DNA of 64,000 nucleotides from Nocardia acididurans (GCF_016741815.1 NZ_JAERRJ010000005.1:495860-559859); one strand, 5' to 3'; positions 24,652 to 35,558 are shown, numbered from the stretch's first letter. Program-made: numbers and translations. Notes: generated by a model from the letters alone, not told the origin.

Positions 24652-25278
24652 GTGTCGGTGCGGTGGGTGCGTTTCCAGGGACATGGCGTCCAGCATTGGC
24701 TGGAGATGTCCGACAAGGGAGCGATCCTGCGCCGCATCGAATTCGACAGCGCCGCACCGGATCCGCTGCCCCCGCAGCTGCGTCCCGAGCGCAGCGACTA
24801 TCCCGGCGCCGCCGTCGCCGCCGCCTCGATCACCGAATTCCTCAGCGTGCGTTCCCGATTCGGCGACAGCGGGGCATGGGTGTACGAGGCGCTGCGCGGC
24901 GATCCCGCGGTCGAGGCCGAACCGCCGTCGGACGCCACGGAAGTCACCTCCGACGAGTTCGACCACGCCTGGAACCACGCGGTCGTGCAGCGCAACTTCA
25001 CACCGTGCGAGGGCGGCCCGCTGCCGGAGGGCTCCCGGGTGACCGGCACGGTCGAGGCGCTGCCGTGGGGGCCGGGGCAGACCGGCATCCTGGTCGACAT
25101 CGGCATTCCGATTCCGGGTTTCGTGGACAAGGCGCACCTGCCGGGTGACCCCGGCGAGTGGCCGACCATAGGCGTTCGCGGCACCTTCAGGGTGCTGCAG
25201 ATTCGCTTCAGTCAGTGGGAGGACACCGCCCGCCTGCAGATTCGGCTGGAGCCGATCGGCATTCTCGGGCGGCGGTGA
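24652..25278 (+). CDS. Hypothetical protein with S1-like OB region
   Basis: From GTG 24652 the product (208 aa) opens VSVRWVRFQGHGVQHWLEMS. The C-terminal part (EGSRVTGTVEALPWGPGQTG, ILVDIGIPIPGFVDKAHLPG) has the spacing of an S1-type OB fold, as in small actinobacterial proteins that may bind RNA. The N-terminal half (FDSAAPDPLPPQLRPERSDY) has no recognised family. An upstream in-frame ATG at 24574 is possible but lies close to the divergent VOC promoter. Confidence 0.6.
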   Translation: MSVRWVRFQGHGVQHWLEMSDKGAILRRIEFDSAAPDPLPPQLRPERSDYPGAAVAAASITEFLSVRSRFGDSGAWVYEALRGDPAVEAEPPSDATEVTSDEFDHAWNHAVVQRNFTPCEGGPLPEGSRVTGTVEALPWGPGQTGILVDIGIPIPGFVDKAHLPGDPGEWPTIGVRGTFRVLQIRFSQWEDTARLQIRLEPIGILGRR

Positions 25279-25302
25279 CGATGCAGGAGCAGAATTTCAG
25301 CT

Positions 25303-25956
25303 ATGCCGAGATCCACCCCGGCAATCGTTGCCACCGAGATGTTCACCCGGGCGGCGCAGCCGGTGATCCCGGCCGGCGACGGTCTGGTGCTGCGGCCGTG
25401 GCTGCGCCGCGACGCCCCGGAAGTGTTCGCCGCGTTCCAGGACCCGGCGATCCGCCGCTGGCATGTGCGCACCGCGGATTCGGAGTCGGAGGCCGACGAG
25501 TGGGTGCAGTCGTGGGCAGGCGCGTGGAGCGGTGGCCTGGACGCCAATTGGGCTGTGGCCGATAGCCGTTCGGGGCGGATCGTGGGGCGGGCGTCCCTGC
25601 AGTACATGGTGCCGTCGCAGGGTCTGGCGGCGGTCGCCTATTGGGTGGTGCCGGGGGTGCGCGGCCGGGGCATCGCACCGCGCGCGGTGAACGCGCTCAC
25701 CGACTGGGCCTTCCAGCAGGCCGGTTTCCACCGCCTCGAACTGCGCCATTCGGTGCACAACCCGCAATCCTGCCGCGTCGCGCTCAAATCCGGCTTCCGC
25801 CTCGAAGCCGTGAACCGCAGCGCCGGATTCCACGAGGACGGCTGGCACGACATGCACCTGCACGCCCGCATCGTCGGCGACAGTGCCGACGAGAACGCCC
25901 TGCTCGCCGCCGCCCCGACCGAGCCCTTCCGCGGCATCCGCAAATTCCGTGCCTGA
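25303..25956 (+). CDS. GNAT acetyltransferase (RimJ/RimL-like)
   Basis: The 217-residue protein shows the N-acetyltransferase fold of the RimJ type: GLVLRPWLRRDAPEVFAAFQ, VAYWVVPGVRGRGIAPRAVN (acetyl-CoA loop, R-x-x-G-x-G/A) and VHNPQSCRVALKSGFRLEAV. These enzymes acetylate protein N-termini, amino acids or antibiotics; the substrate here is unknown. The start at ATG 25303 is plausible; upstream GGAGCAG at about 25286 could be its ribosome site. It is 24 nt after the OB-like gene, so both may be cotranscribed. Confidence 0.85.
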   Translation: MPRSTPAIVATEMFTRAAQPVIPAGDGLVLRPWLRRDAPEVFAAFQDPAIRRWHVRTADSESEADEWVQSWAGAWSGGLDANWAVADSRSGRIVGRASLQYMVPSQGLAAVAYWVVPGVRGRGIAPRAVNALTDWAFQQAGFHRLELRHSVHNPQSCRVALKSGFRLEAVNRSAGFHEDGWHDMHLHARIVGDSADENALLAAAPTEPFRGIRKFRA

Positions 25957-25960
25957 CCCT

Positions 25961-25987
25961 CCCGTCGTTCCACGCCGGGACGACGGG
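25961..25987. terminator. Bidirectional hairpin between convergent genes
   Basis: CCCGTCGTTCC pairs with GGGACGACGGG (11 bp with one wobble, 5-nt loop) between the GNAT gene and the convergent CMD-family gene. Confidence 0.75.
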
Positions 25988-26017
25988 GGTGACGTGCTCC
26001 GCGATGACGCGGCGCTG

Positions 26018-26557
26018 TCAGTGATCGGGCTGGATGCGCAGCGCGGTGATGGTGCTGGCCAGTCCCTCGTACTGGTTGACCAGCAGCACGATCTCGATCA
26101 GCTTCGGCTCGCTGAACTGCTCGGACAGCGACTTCCACGCGTCGTCGGAGAGGTCGCGCGTGGTGACGAGCTCGTCGACGGCGGCGAGCAGCGCCTGTTC
26201 CTTGGCCGACCAGCCGGGCGCGCCCGGCCCGCTGCGCACGCGCTCCAGAATCTCCTGGGTCACGCCCGCCCGCTTCCCGAGCCGGATGTGGTGGTCCATC
26301 TCGTACTGACACTGCCGCAGATGCGCCACCCGCAGGATCACCAGCTCGGTCTCGTACCGGCGCAGCTTCCCGCCGGGCATCAGTCGTCCGGAGTAGTGCA
26401 GCCACCCCCGGAAGATGCCCTTGGCCTGTCCCAGCGTGCTGAACAGATGAGCGTCGTCGGTGCCCGCGGCGCGTGAAAGCACCTGCCAGACGACCCAATT
26501 GACAGGTCCCAGCTCGCGAAGGCGGCCGGGTGCGATGCGTGGCTGCTCTGACACCAT
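26018..26557 (-). CDS. Carboxymuconolactone decarboxylase (AhpD-like) family protein
   Basis: The 179-residue alpha-helical protein has the CMD signature region ELVILRVAHLRQCQYEMDHH, with one Cys (RQCQYE) and His residues in place of the AhpD C-x-x-C pair. KEQALLAAVDELVTTRDLSD and LIEIVLLVNQYEGLASTITA complete the fold. Lacking the second Cys, it is probably not an alkylhydroperoxidase with AhpD chemistry. It lies in the lpd-ramB neighbourhood, where mycobacteria also keep a gene of this type (Rv0464c by recall). Confidence 0.85.
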   Translation of the reverse strand: MVSEQPRIAPGRLRELGPVNWVVWQVLSRAAGTDDAHLFSTLGQAKGIFRGWLHYSGRLMPGGKLRRYETELVILRVAHLRQCQYEMDHHIRLGKRAGVTQEILERVRSGPGAPGWSAKEQALLAAVDELVTTRDLSDDAWKSLSEQFSEPKLIEIVLLVNQYEGLASTITALRIQPDH

Positions 26558-26602
26558 GGGGCCACGCTAACAGCCCGTCTGAGTCACTGCCAGTACCGAC
26601 TG

Positions 26603-27364
26603 TCAGTCACGCAGGGCGCGAGCCAGTTTGGTCAACCGCAGCGCATGTTCAGCACGCGCCAGCACATGATCACGCGAGGTGGCGATGTGCGCGATCAGCG
26701 CGTTCAGCGCTTTCTCGAGGTCACCGGCGAGCAGCTGCTCCGCAATGCTGATGTGGTCGTCGGTCATGGTCGAGATGCGGTCCGGGGTAGGTATATCCAG
26801 CGCCCGCACCGGCCGCACGCGGGCGTGCACGGTGCCGAGTGCCTCGGCCAGAGCGGTATTGCCGGAGGCCGTGAGAAGAGCGGAGTGGAACCGCTCGTCG
26901 GCGGCGATCAGCGCGGCACCGGGCTCCGGCGGATGCTCACGCAGATGCCGCCAGGTGGCCAGCTCGGCGCGCACCAGATCCCGATCGTGCGGGGCGGAAC
27001 CCGTTGCCGCCGTCGTGTTCTCGGCAGTGCACCGCTCGACGTCGGCGCCGTCGCGGGCCGGGTCGCCGACGCCGCGTTGCCGCTGTATCCCATGGGCCTC
27101 CAGCAGAATTCGGAGCTCGTAGAGGTCGGCCAGCTCCTCCACGCGGGGCCGGTAGGGGTAGAGCCCGTCGGAGTGGCGTTCGACCAGGCCGTCGGCGAGC
27201 AGCCGGGCCAGGGCCTCGCGCACCGGGGTGCGCGAGACGCCGTAGGTCTCGGCGAGGCGTTCCTCGCCGAGCCGTTCGGTGGGCACCAGCACCCCCGCCG
27301 CCAGATCCCGCTGCAGGGCCCGATACACCCTGTCCGACAGCGGGATACGCCCCCTGTGTGCCAT
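26603..27364 (-). CDS. GntR/FadR-type regulator at the end of the urt operon
   Basis: The 253-residue regulator has the GntR winged helix (LGEERLAETYGVSRTPVREA, LARLLADGLVERHSDGLYPY) and an all-helical FCD effector domain (IAADERFHSALLTASGNTAL, DDHISIAEQLLAGDLEKALN) with conserved metal-ligand Asp/His positions. It begins 14 nt after urtE on the same strand, so it is transcribed with the urea importer. It may repress its own operon in response to a nitrogen metabolite; a candidate operator is at 32335-32367. Confidence 0.88.
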   Translation of the reverse strand: MAHRGRIPLSDRVYRALQRDLAAGVLVPTERLGEERLAETYGVSRTPVREALARLLADGLVERHSDGLYPYRPRVEELADLYELRILLEAHGIQRQRGVGDPARDGADVERCTAENTTAATGSAPHDRDLVRAELATWRHLREHPPEPGAALIAADERFHSALLTASGNTALAEALGTVHARVRPVRALDIPTPDRISTMTDDHISIAEQLLAGDLEKALNALIAHIATSRDHVLARAEHALRLTKLARALRD

Positions 27365-27378
27365 GTCGGCGCGCCCGG

Positions 27379-28063
27379 TCAGATGGCCATCGCCAGCCGG
27401 ACAGCGGATTCGGCGCCCGCGCCGCCCGCACCGGACGAGGTGATCCGGCCCGACTGCAGCACGTAGTACTGCTGGGCGGCCTGCAGCGCGAAGCCGATGT
27501 GCTGCTCGACCAGCAGCACGCTCAGGCCACCGCGATTGGTGAGTTCGATGATGGTGCGCTCGATTTCGGCGACCACCGAGGGCTGGATGCCCTCGGTCGG
27601 CTCGTCCAGGATGAGCAGCTTCGGTTCGGTGATGAGCGCGCGGGCGATGGCCAGCTGCTGACGCTGACCGCCGGAGAGCAGGCCCGCCTTGCGGGTGAGC
27701 AGGTCCTTCAGCGCCGGGAACAGGTCCAGCGCTTCGGCGACGAGTTCCTTCCCGCGTTTGCGCCCGTCCGCCACGACCTGCAGGTTCTCCATGGTGGACA
27801 GCTGCTGGAAGGACTGCTGCCCCTGCGGCACATAGGCGATGCCGTGCTTGACCCGCTTGGACGGCGACATCTTGGTGATCTCGGTGCCGTTGAACACGAT
27901 TCGGCCCGATTTGGCGGGCAGCAGGCCGACGGCCGCACGCAGCAGCGAGGTCTTGCCCGCTCCGTTGTGGCCCATGATGGCGGCGACGCCGTCATCCGGA
28001 ACCGTCAGGGACACACCGTGAATGACCTCGGTTCGCCCGTAACCCGTGTGTAGCTCGGTGATT

Positions 28064-28071
<8 letters not shown>
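27379..28071 (-). CDS. urtE: Urea ABC transporter ATP-binding protein UrtE
   Basis: This 230-residue ATPase (MLEITELHTGYGRTEVIHGV) has Walker A GHNGAGKTSLLRA, signature LSGGQRQQLAIARAL and Walker B LLILDEPTEGIQPSVV. The EGIQPS segment is characteristic of UrtE among branched-chain-type ATPases. ATG 28071 lies inside the end of urtD (8-nt overlap). It powers urea uptake as a heterodimer with UrtD at the inner face of the membrane. Confidence 0.95.
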
Positions 28072-28842
<771 letters not shown>

Positions 28843-28846
<4 letters not shown>

Positions 28847-30045
28847 CGTGCTTCCACCTTCTCTTCGTCGGGCTCGTCCGCGGACTTCTCCGGCACCGGG
28901 TCGCCGGTGGTCATCACCGAGGCGGTGATTGCTTCGGCGGCCGTCAATCCCGCGGCGGGAGTGGGTGTCTCGGGCTTGGCGGGCCGGACGCGCTCCAGCA
29001 GCTGCTTGCCCAGCACGCCGAATCCGGCCAGCCCGGCGGGGATGAAGCCGACGACGACGATGAACAGCGCGCCCTGGAAGTACACCCAGCCGGAGGGGAA
29101 CTCCTCCGAGAACGCGGTCTGCGCCCAGGCCACGCCGATCGCGCCGAGCACCGGGCCGAGAAGCGTTGTGCGCCCGCCGATCGCGACGCCGATCAGGAAG
29201 GCGATGGACGGCACCACGCCGATGTCCGCGGGGGAGATGATGCCGACGATCGGGGTGAACAGCGCACCCGCGATACCCGCGAAGAACGCCGCCACCACAT
29301 ACGCGACGATCTTGATGTTGGCCGGGTCGTAGCCGAGGAAGCGCACCCGCTCCTCCTGATCACGCACGGCGACAAGCAGTTCCCCGTACCGGCTGTGCAT
29401 GAGCTGACGCGCGATGGCCACCACCGCCAGCAGCGCGCCCGCCGCGATGAAGAACAGCATCCGCCGATTGATCGGATCGTCGAGCCGGTAACCGAAGAAG
29501 GACCGGAAGTCGCTGAGCCCGGTGAACCCGCCGATGCTCTGCTGTCCCGTGAGCAGGATCGCCAGCGCCGCGGCCAGCGCCTGACTCAGGATGGCGAAGT
29601 ACGCGCCCTTGACCCGGCGCTTGAACACGCCGAACCCCAGAATGAGCGCCAGCAGCGCGGGCAGCACCAGAATTCCGAGAATCGCCACCAGCGGCGATTC
29701 GAAAGGCTGCCAGTAGGACGGCAATTCGTCGATGCCGGAGATCACCATGAACTCCGGCACGTCGTCGCCCGCCTTGGCGGCATCGGCCATCTGCATGTGC
29801 ATGGCCATGATGTACGCGCCGAGTCCGAAGAACACGCCCTGCCCGAGGGTGAGCATGCCGCCCCGCCCCCAGGCCAGGCCGATGCCGACGGCCACGATGG
29901 CGAAGCACAGGAACTTCGCCAGCAGGCTGAGCCGGAAATCGCTGAGCATCGCGGGCGCGACGCCGAACAGGATGACGGCGGCAATCGCGAAGCCGCCCAG
30001 GGCTTTCAGAGAAGAGTTGGCGTTCAAACGCTGGAGAGTGCTCAT
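28843..30045 (-). CDS. urtC: Urea ABC transporter permease UrtC
   Basis: The 400-residue permease has about ten membrane segments (LLAKFLCFAIVAVGIGLAWG, GGMLTLGQGVFFGLGAYIMA) and the branched-chain-permease loop RDQEERVRFLGYDPANIKIV. A charged, disordered C-terminal tail (VPEKSADEPDEEKVEAR) follows. ATG 30045 overlaps the urtB stop by 4 nt; the longer open frame upstream lies under urtB and is not coding. It forms the urea channel together with UrtB. Confidence 0.95.
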
Positions 30046-30926
30046 GCCAGGCTCCGGGTGCGGACGGTGAACAGGCCCTGCGGGCGCACCTGCAGGAAGA
30101 TCACGATCACCACGAACACGATCACCTTGGCGACCGACGCGGTGGTCGAGTACTCGACGAACGAATTCAGCAGGCCCATACCGAAGGCCGCGATGACGGT
30201 GCCCTTGATCTGCCCGAGCCCGCCGATGACCACCACCAGGAAGGCGTCGACCAGATAGCTCTGCCCGATGGTCGGGCTGGTGGAGCCGATCAGTGTGAGC
30301 GCCACACCGGCCACGGCCGCGAGCCCGGATCCGATGAAGAACGTGCTGAGATCGGTGAAACGGGAAGATATGCCCGAGGTTTCGGCCAGACTGCGGTTCT
30401 GCACCACGGCCCGGATCCGGCGTCCCATGGGCGTCGCCTTGAGTGCGGCGGCGAGCGCGACCACAGCGGCCACCGCCAGCACCATGATGAAGATGCGGGT
30501 CTTGGGCACCACGGTGCCCGCGATCTCGATACCGCCGGTGAGCCACTGCGGAATGTCCACCTGCTTGGCTTGCGCGTCGAAGATGTCGCGCGTGGCCTGC
30601 TGGAGTATCAATCCGACGCCGAAGGTGACCAGCAGCGTGTCCAGCGGCCGGTCGTACATCCAGCGGATGAGCCCGGCCTCGAGGGCCGCGCCCAACAGCC
30701 CACCGACGATGAAGCCGGCGAACAGCGAGATGATCAGTGCCACCCCGGTCGACGAGACCACCTGCTGCACAACGAATGTGGTGTAGCACCCGGCCATGAT
30801 GAATTCGCCGTGCGCCATATTGACCACGCCCATCTGACCGAAGGTCAGTGACAGGCCCAGAGCGGCGAGCAGCAGGATCGAGCCGAGGCTCAAGCCCGTG
30901 AACAGCTGTCCGACAGCGACTTCCAT
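30042..30926 (-). CDS. urtB: Urea ABC transporter permease UrtB
   Basis: This 294-residue permease starts MEVAVGQLFTGLSLGSILLL and shows the LivH/UrtB segments LTFGQMGVVNMAHGEFIMAG and VLAVAAVVALAAALKATPMG, then RIRAVVQNRSLAETSGI. The LivH-type motif GQMGVVNMAHGE is exact. ATG 30926 is chosen over the in-frame start at 30983, which lies in the spacer to urtA and would add a non-hydrophobic stretch. Confidence 0.95.
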   Translation of the reverse strand: MEVAVGQLFTGLSLGSILLLAALGLSLTFGQMGVVNMAHGEFIMAGCYTTFVVQQVVSSTGVALIISLFAGFIVGGLLGAALEAGLIRWMYDRPLDTLLVTFGVGLILQQATRDIFDAQAKQVDIPQWLTGGIEIAGTVVPKTRIFIMVLAVAAVVALAAALKATPMGRRIRAVVQNRSLAETSGISSRFTDLSTFFIGSGLAAVAGVALTLIGSTSPTIGQSYLVDAFLVVVIGGLGQIKGTVIAAFGMGLLNSFVEYSTTASVAKVIVFVVIVIFLQVRPQGLFTVRTRSLA

Positions 30927-31010
30927 TGTGAATACCTCTGTGTCGTGTGCCGTACGGCCGGTGCGGGAGTCCCCGTCCCGCACCGGCCGCCCCTCATCGG
31001 CTTTCCTGGA

Positions 31011-32282
31011 TTACTTGAGCCCGGCAGCCCATTCGTAGGACTTCAGGTACGGGTCCGGCACCACGGCCTTGCCGGAATCCCACACCGTGTAGATGAGGCC
31101 GTCGGCACGGATCTCGCCGATGCGCGCGGTCTTGGTGATGTGGTGGTTGGAGCCGTCGATGGTGACGGTGCCCTCGGGGGCCTCGAAGCTGACGCCGTCG
31201 GCCGCGGCCTGAATGTCGGCCACCGCGAAGGACTTCGCCTTCTCGACGGTGTTCTTCCACAGGTAGACCGAGGCGTAGGCGGCTTCCATCGGGTCGGAGG
31301 TGGGCTTCTCGGCGCCGAAGGCGGCCTTGTAGTCGGCGACGAACTTCTTGTTCACCGGGGTGTCGACGGTCTGGTAGTAGTTCCAGGCGGTCAGCTGGCC
31401 GACGATGTTCTGCACGCCGATGCCCGCGACCTCCTCCTCGGCGATGGACACCGAAACCACCGGCATGTCAGCGGCTTTCAGGCCCGCGTTGGCGTACTCA
31501 CGGAAGAACGCGACATTGGAGTCGCCGTTGAGGGTGTTGAACACCGCGCCCGCCTTGGAGTTGCGGACCTTGTTGACGATGGTGGAGAAGTCGGTGGAGC
31601 CCAGCGGAGCCAGGTCCTCACCCTTGATCTCGATACCGTTGGCCTTGGCGTACGCCTTGATCTCGCGGTTGGCGGTCTGCGGGAAGACGTAGTCCGAGCC
31701 CACCAGGTAGAGGCTGGTGATGCCCTTCTGCTTCAGGTAGTCCAGGGCCGGGATGATCTGCTGGTTGGTGGTGGCGCCGGTGTAGAAGATGTTCTTGGAG
31801 TCTTCCAGGCCCTCGTACTGGACGGGGTAGTAGAGCAGCGAGTTCAGGTTCTCGAACTTGGGCTTCATGGCCTTGCGGCTCGACGACGTCCAGCCACCGA
31901 AAACCGCTGCGACACAGTCGGAGCTGATGAGCTTCTCGGCCTTCTCGGCGAAGGTCTTCGGGTCGGACGCGCCGTCCTCGAGCACCAGTTCGATCTTCTT
32001 GCCCAGCACGCCGCCGGCCGCGTTGATCTGATCCACCGCGAGCTTGGTGGAGTTGGCGACGGTCACCTCGGAGATGGCCATGGTGCCGGTGAGCGAGTGC
32101 AGGGAGCCGACCTTGATGGTGCTCGCCGACGTGTCGACGCAGGACTTGGCGGCCGAACCCGCGGGATCACTGTCCTTGGAACCACATCCGGACACCAGCG
32201 CCACGGAGAGCGCCAGCGCGGTGGGGATGGTGATCGCCTTGATCAGACGCCGAGCGCGATCTCGGCCGAGGGAATCTTGCAT
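31011..32282 (-). CDS. urtA: Urea-binding lipoprotein UrtA
   Basis: The 423-residue binding protein has a lipoprotein signal ([18 protein letters not shown]; lipobox VSGC). Family-5 periplasmic binding segments follow: [60 protein letters not shown] and [28 protein letters not shown] is typical of the UrtA/FmdD group. It captures urea outside the cell and opens the operon urtABCDE-gntR. No urease genes lie in the window, so the urea must be used by enzymes encoded elsewhere. Confidence 0.95.
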   Translation of the reverse strand: MQDSLGRDRARRLIKAITIPTALALSVALVSGCGSKDSDPAGSAAKSCVDTSASTIKVGSLHSLTGTMAISEVTVANSTKLAVDQINAAGGVLGKKIELVLEDGASDPKTFAEKAEKLISSDCVAAVFGGWTSSSRKAMKPKFENLNSLLYYPVQYEGLEDSKNIFYTGATTNQQIIPALDYLKQKGITSLYLVGSDYVFPQTANREIKAYAKANGIEIKGEDLAPLGSTDFSTIVNKVRNSKAGAVFNTLNGDSNVAFFREYANAGLKAADMPVVSVSIAEEEVAGIGVQNIVGQLTAWNYYQTVDTPVNKKFVADYKAAFGAEKPTSDPMEAAYASVYLWKNTVEKAKSFAVADIQAAADGVSFEAPEGTVTIDGSNHHITKTARIGEIRADGLIYTVWDSGKAVVPDPYLKSYEWAAGLK

Positions 32283-32334
32283 GGGGGCGGACCCTTCTCA
32301 CTCACGATCTTCGGCGACGCCGCTGCGCCGCTTG

Positions 32335-32367
32335 CGAATACCGGTGCGTATACAACCGCTGTATTCG
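32335..32367. promoter_or_regulatory. Symmetric candidate operator upstream of urtA
   Basis: CGAATAC (32335-32341) and GTATTCG (32361-32367) form inverted arms around a central palindrome GTATAC (32348-32353), spaced 6 and 7 nt. GTATAC-centred sites are common for FadR-type GntR regulators. The element lies 53 nt upstream of the urtA start, in the 237-bp gap between urtA and ramB, which has no gene. Confidence 0.5.
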
Positions 32368-32519
32368 TGGTGAGAAAGGTAAACGGGAAGTGTTGCGCTG
32401 GAATGTCTCTCGATGACAGTCCGATTGCCTGTGTTGCGCAGACGTGAATTTCCGCTCACCGCACCGGGATCGGAACGATGAGTTCGGCTATAACCGCAGG
32501 TCGAATGCGGTTGCGGGAC

Positions 32520-33929
32520 CTACTGGATCACGTAGGGCGAGATGGAGCTGCGGTGTTCGCTGATGTCGAGCGACTTGCCGAGCGGGGGGAAGGCGCGCTG
32601 CGGGCAGCTGGAGCGCTCGCAGACCCGGCAGCCCGCGCCGATCGGAGTTGCCTTGGGCTCGTTGAGATCCAGGCCGTCGGCGTACACGACGCGGCCCGCG
32701 TGTCGCAGTTCGCAACCCAATCCGATAGCGAAGACTTTGCTGGGTTCGCCGTAGCGGGTGGCGCGGCGTTCCACGGTGCGGGCCACCCACAGGTATTTGC
32801 GGCCGTCGGGCATCTGGGCGATCTGGGTCATGATCTTCGCGGGGTAGGCGAAGGTTTCGTAGACATTCCAGAGCGGGCAGGTGCCGCCGCTGGAGGAGAA
32901 GTGGAAACCGGTGGCGGACTGGCGTTTCGACATATTGCCCGCGCGGTCCACACGCACGAAGGAGAAGGGGACGCCGCGCAGTTTCGGGCGCTGCAGGGTC
33001 GAAAGCCGGTGGCAGATGGTCTCGTAACTCTGCGTGAAGAAGGCGGACAGCCGCTCGATGTCGTAGCGGAAGTCCTCGGCCACCTCGTGGAATTGGCCGT
33101 AGGGCAGCACGGTGGCCGCCGCGAAATAGTTGGCCAGGCCCAGTTTCGCCAGCACGCGGGACTCGTGGCTGGAGAAATTGCCCTCCTCCACCAGCTTTTC
33201 GATGAGGTCGCCGCACTCCAGGTAGGCGAGTTCGGCGGCGAGTTTGAACACCCGCTGGCCGCCGGACAGGTGCGGAGCGATTTCCAGGCGGCGGGTATCC
33301 GGGTCGTAGCGGTGCAGGACACCGTCGCCGAGGTCGATGCGTTCCACGATCTGCACGCCGTGCGCGGTGGTGAGGCGGCGTTGGATCTCGCGTTTCAGGT
33401 CGCCGCCGTGGAAACGCATGCGGGTGGCGAGTTCCTCTGCGGCGGTATCCAATTCGTGGATGTAGTTCTGGCGCTGATAGAAGTAGTCGCGCACTTCCTC
33501 GTGCGGTTTGGAGATGGCTCCCGAACCGCTGCCGTCGGCGAAGCGGTCCTCGGTGGCGGCGGCGAGCTGTGCGGTGGTATTGCGATAGCGCCTGTGCATA
33601 TTCACCATGGCGCGCGCCAAACCCGGGTGCGCGGAAACCATTTCGGCGATTTCCTGAGCGTCCGCCTCGATGGCGAGCTCCTGGTCCATCACCACTTCCT
33701 GGAGTTCGGCAATGAGACGCGTATCGTCCTGTGAGGAGAAGAACCCGGCGTCGACGCCGAACACCTCGCTGATGCGCAGCAGAACCGGTACGGTGAGCGG
33801 GCGGACGTCGTGCTCGATCTGATTCAGATAGCTCGCCGATATCTCCAGCGACTTCGCGAGCGAGACCTGGCTCAGCCCGCGTTCGGTACGCAGCTGCCGT
33901 AGCCGCGCGCCGACGTAAGTCTTGGCCAT
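32520..33929 (-). CDS. ramB: RamB-type regulator of acetate/glyoxylate metabolism
   Basis: The 469-residue protein has an N-terminal XRE helix-turn-helix (LRQLRTERGLSQVSLAKSLE, ISASYLNQIEHDVRPLTVPV), an IrrE-type middle (AAELAYLECGDLIEKLVEEG, GNFSSHESRVLAKLGLANYF) and the ScfR/DUF2083 C-terminal domain (FVRVDRAGNMSKRQSATGFH, SSSGGTCPLWNVYETFAYPA). A closing Cys cluster CRVCERSSCPQRAFPP could bind metal. Corynebacterial and mycobacterial RamB repress glyoxylate-shunt and acetate genes. ATG 33929 (MAKTYVGARLRQLR) fits the family. It is probably monocistronic. Confidence 0.93.
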   Translation of the reverse strand: MAKTYVGARLRQLRTERGLSQVSLAKSLEISASYLNQIEHDVRPLTVPVLLRISEVFGVDAGFFSSQDDTRLIAELQEVVMDQELAIEADAQEIAEMVSAHPGLARAMVNMHRRYRNTTAQLAAATEDRFADGSGSGAISKPHEEVRDYFYQRQNYIHELDTAAEELATRMRFHGGDLKREIQRRLTTAHGVQIVERIDLGDGVLHRYDPDTRRLEIAPHLSGGQRVFKLAAELAYLECGDLIEKLVEEGNFSSHESRVLAKLGLANYFAAATVLPYGQFHEVAEDFRYDIERLSAFFTQSYETICHRLSTLQRPKLRGVPFSFVRVDRAGNMSKRQSATGFHFSSSGGTCPLWNVYETFAYPAKIMTQIAQMPDGRKYLWVARTVERRATRYGEPSKVFAIGLGCELRHAGRVVYADGLDLNEPKATPIGAGCRVCERSSCPQRAFPPLGKSLDISEHRSSISPYVIQ

Positions 33930-34022
33930 GTGCCCAGTTTATGACCGCTTTCGCAAACATGCCAATCGAGAATTAACAGCTCTGCTGAGCAATCTGTCAC
34001 ACCGGCGGGTTACGGTCGGATC

Positions 34023-35558
34023 GTGCTGTTGTCGCAAGTAGTGCAGGCGTCGCAGACCGTGCGTGCGACCACCTCGCGCAAGATCAAGATCAAAACGCTG
34101 GCCGAGCTGCTCGCCGAGGCCGCGCCGGACGAACTCGCCCAGGTCGTGGCCTGGGTTTCCGGGGAGCTGCCGCAGGGGCGGATCGGGACGGGCTGGCGGA
34201 CTTTGACCGCCATGCGGGTGCCCCCGGCGACCGAGTCGAGTCTGAGTGTCGGTGCTGTCGACGCCGTATTCGGTGAGCTCGCGACAGTCAACGGGTCGGG
34301 ATCCACGGCTCGCCGCAAGGAACTGCTGACCGGATTGTTCGCCGCCGCCACGGCCGACGAACACGAATTCCTGCTCCGCCTGCTGACGGGGGAGATGCGC
34401 CAGGGCGCGCTGACGGCGATCGTCGCCGAGGCCGTGGCCCAGGCCTTCGACGTGCCCATCGCCGCCGTCCGCCGCGCCCACATGCTCTCCGGCAAGCTCC
34501 CCGTGACGGCCCTGGCCGCGCGATCGGGTGGTCTGGAGGCGCTCGAAGCCTTCCGACTCGAGGTGGGCCGCCCCATCCAGCCCATGCTCGCCTCGCCCGG
34601 TGCGGCGCTGGACGCGGCTCTCACCGAATTCGACGGCGACGTCAGCATCGAACACAAGATGGACGGCGCTCGAATTCAAGTGCACCGCAACGGCGACGAG
34701 GTGCGCGTCTTCACCCGCACCCTGCGCGACATCACCTCCGGCGTCCCCGAACTGGTGGGCCGCGTCCTCGAATTGGATTGCACCAGTGTGGTTCTCGACG
34801 GCGAAACGCTGGCCCTGGAAGACTCCGGCCGCCCCCGCCCCTTCCAGGAAACCATGTCCCGCTTCGCCGCCGACCCCGCCGTAGCCGAAGCCAACTCCAC
34901 CCGAGAACTCCTCCTGCACCCGTACTTCTTCGACTGCCTACACCTGGACGGCGTAGACCTCCTCGACGCTCCTCTGCGCGAGCGCCGCGCGGCCCTGACG
35001 AAAGTCGCAGGCCCGCTGAGCATTCCGGCGCTGATCGCTCCCGACGAAGAGGCTGCGGCCGAATACTTCGACGGCGCTCTGGCCGCGGGCCACGAGGGCA
35101 TCATGATCAAATCCCTCTCCGCCCCCTATGCCGCTGGCCGTCGCGGCCGAGCCTGGCAGAAAATCAAACCCACCCACACCCTCGACCTGGTGGTCCTGGG
35201 CGCGGAATGGGGCTACGGCCGTCGCACCGGCTACCTCTCCAACCTCCACCTGGGCGCCCGCGACCCCGAAGGCGGCGACCCGATCATGGTCGGCAAAACC
35301 TTCAAGGGCCTCACCGACGCCCTACTCCACTGGCAGACAGCCGAATTCCCCCGCCACGAACGCGACCGCGACGAACACACCGTCTACCTCTACCCCGAAC
35401 TCGTAGTCGAAATCGCCATAGACGGGGTCCAAACCAGCCCCCGCTACCCCGGCGGCATAGCTCTGCGCTTCGCCCGCGTAATCCGCTACCGCCCCGACAA
35501 GGAACCCGCCGAAGCCGACACCATCACCACCCTCCGGTCCCTGCTGCCGGGCGGGTGA
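34023..35558 (+). CDS. ligB: ATP-dependent DNA ligase (LigB type)
   Basis: The 511-residue enzyme seals nicks in DNA using ATP. The adenylation domain has the nucleophile motif EHKMDGARIQVHR (motif I KxDG), VVLDGETLAL (motif III), EGIMIKSLSAPYAAGRRG (motif IV) and WQKIKPTHTLDLVV (motif V). An N-terminal helical DNA-binding domain (about residues 1-190) precedes it and an OB domain (GDPIMVGKTFKGLTDALLHW) follows. GTG 34023 is the earliest start, 93 nt from the divergent ramB. Architecture and length match mycobacterial LigB. Confidence 0.94.
   Translation: MLLSQVVQASQTVRATTSRKIKIKTLAELLAEAAPDELAQVVAWVSGELPQGRIGTGWRTLTAMRVPPATESSLSVGAVDAVFGELATVNGSGSTARRKELLTGLFAAATADEHEFLLRLLTGEMRQGALTAIVAEAVAQAFDVPIAAVRRAHMLSGKLPVTALAARSGGLEALEAFRLEVGRPIQPMLASPGAALDAALTEFDGDVSIEHKMDGARIQVHRNGDEVRVFTRTLRDITSGVPELVGRVLELDCTSVVLDGETLALEDSGRPRPFQETMSRFAADPAVAEANSTRELLLHPYFFDCLHLDGVDLLDAPLRERRAALTKVAGPLSIPALIAPDEEAAAEYFDGALAAGHEGIMIKSLSAPYAAGRRGRAWQKIKPTHTLDLVVLGAEWGYGRRTGYLSNLHLGARDPEGGDPIMVGKTFKGLTDALLHWQTAEFPRHERDRDEHTVYLYPELVVEIAIDGVQTSPRYPGGIALRFARVIRYRPDKEPAEADTITTLRSLLPGG

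Noticed and set aside
30046..30789. Upstream extension of the urtC frame
   Set aside because: It overlaps urtB and has no UrtC homology. ATG 30045 gives the family N-terminus.
32283..32519. GlnR box upstream of urtA
   Set aside because: No good GTnAC-N6-GAAAC pattern was found. GTTTAC-N6-CAC is too weak to report as a site.
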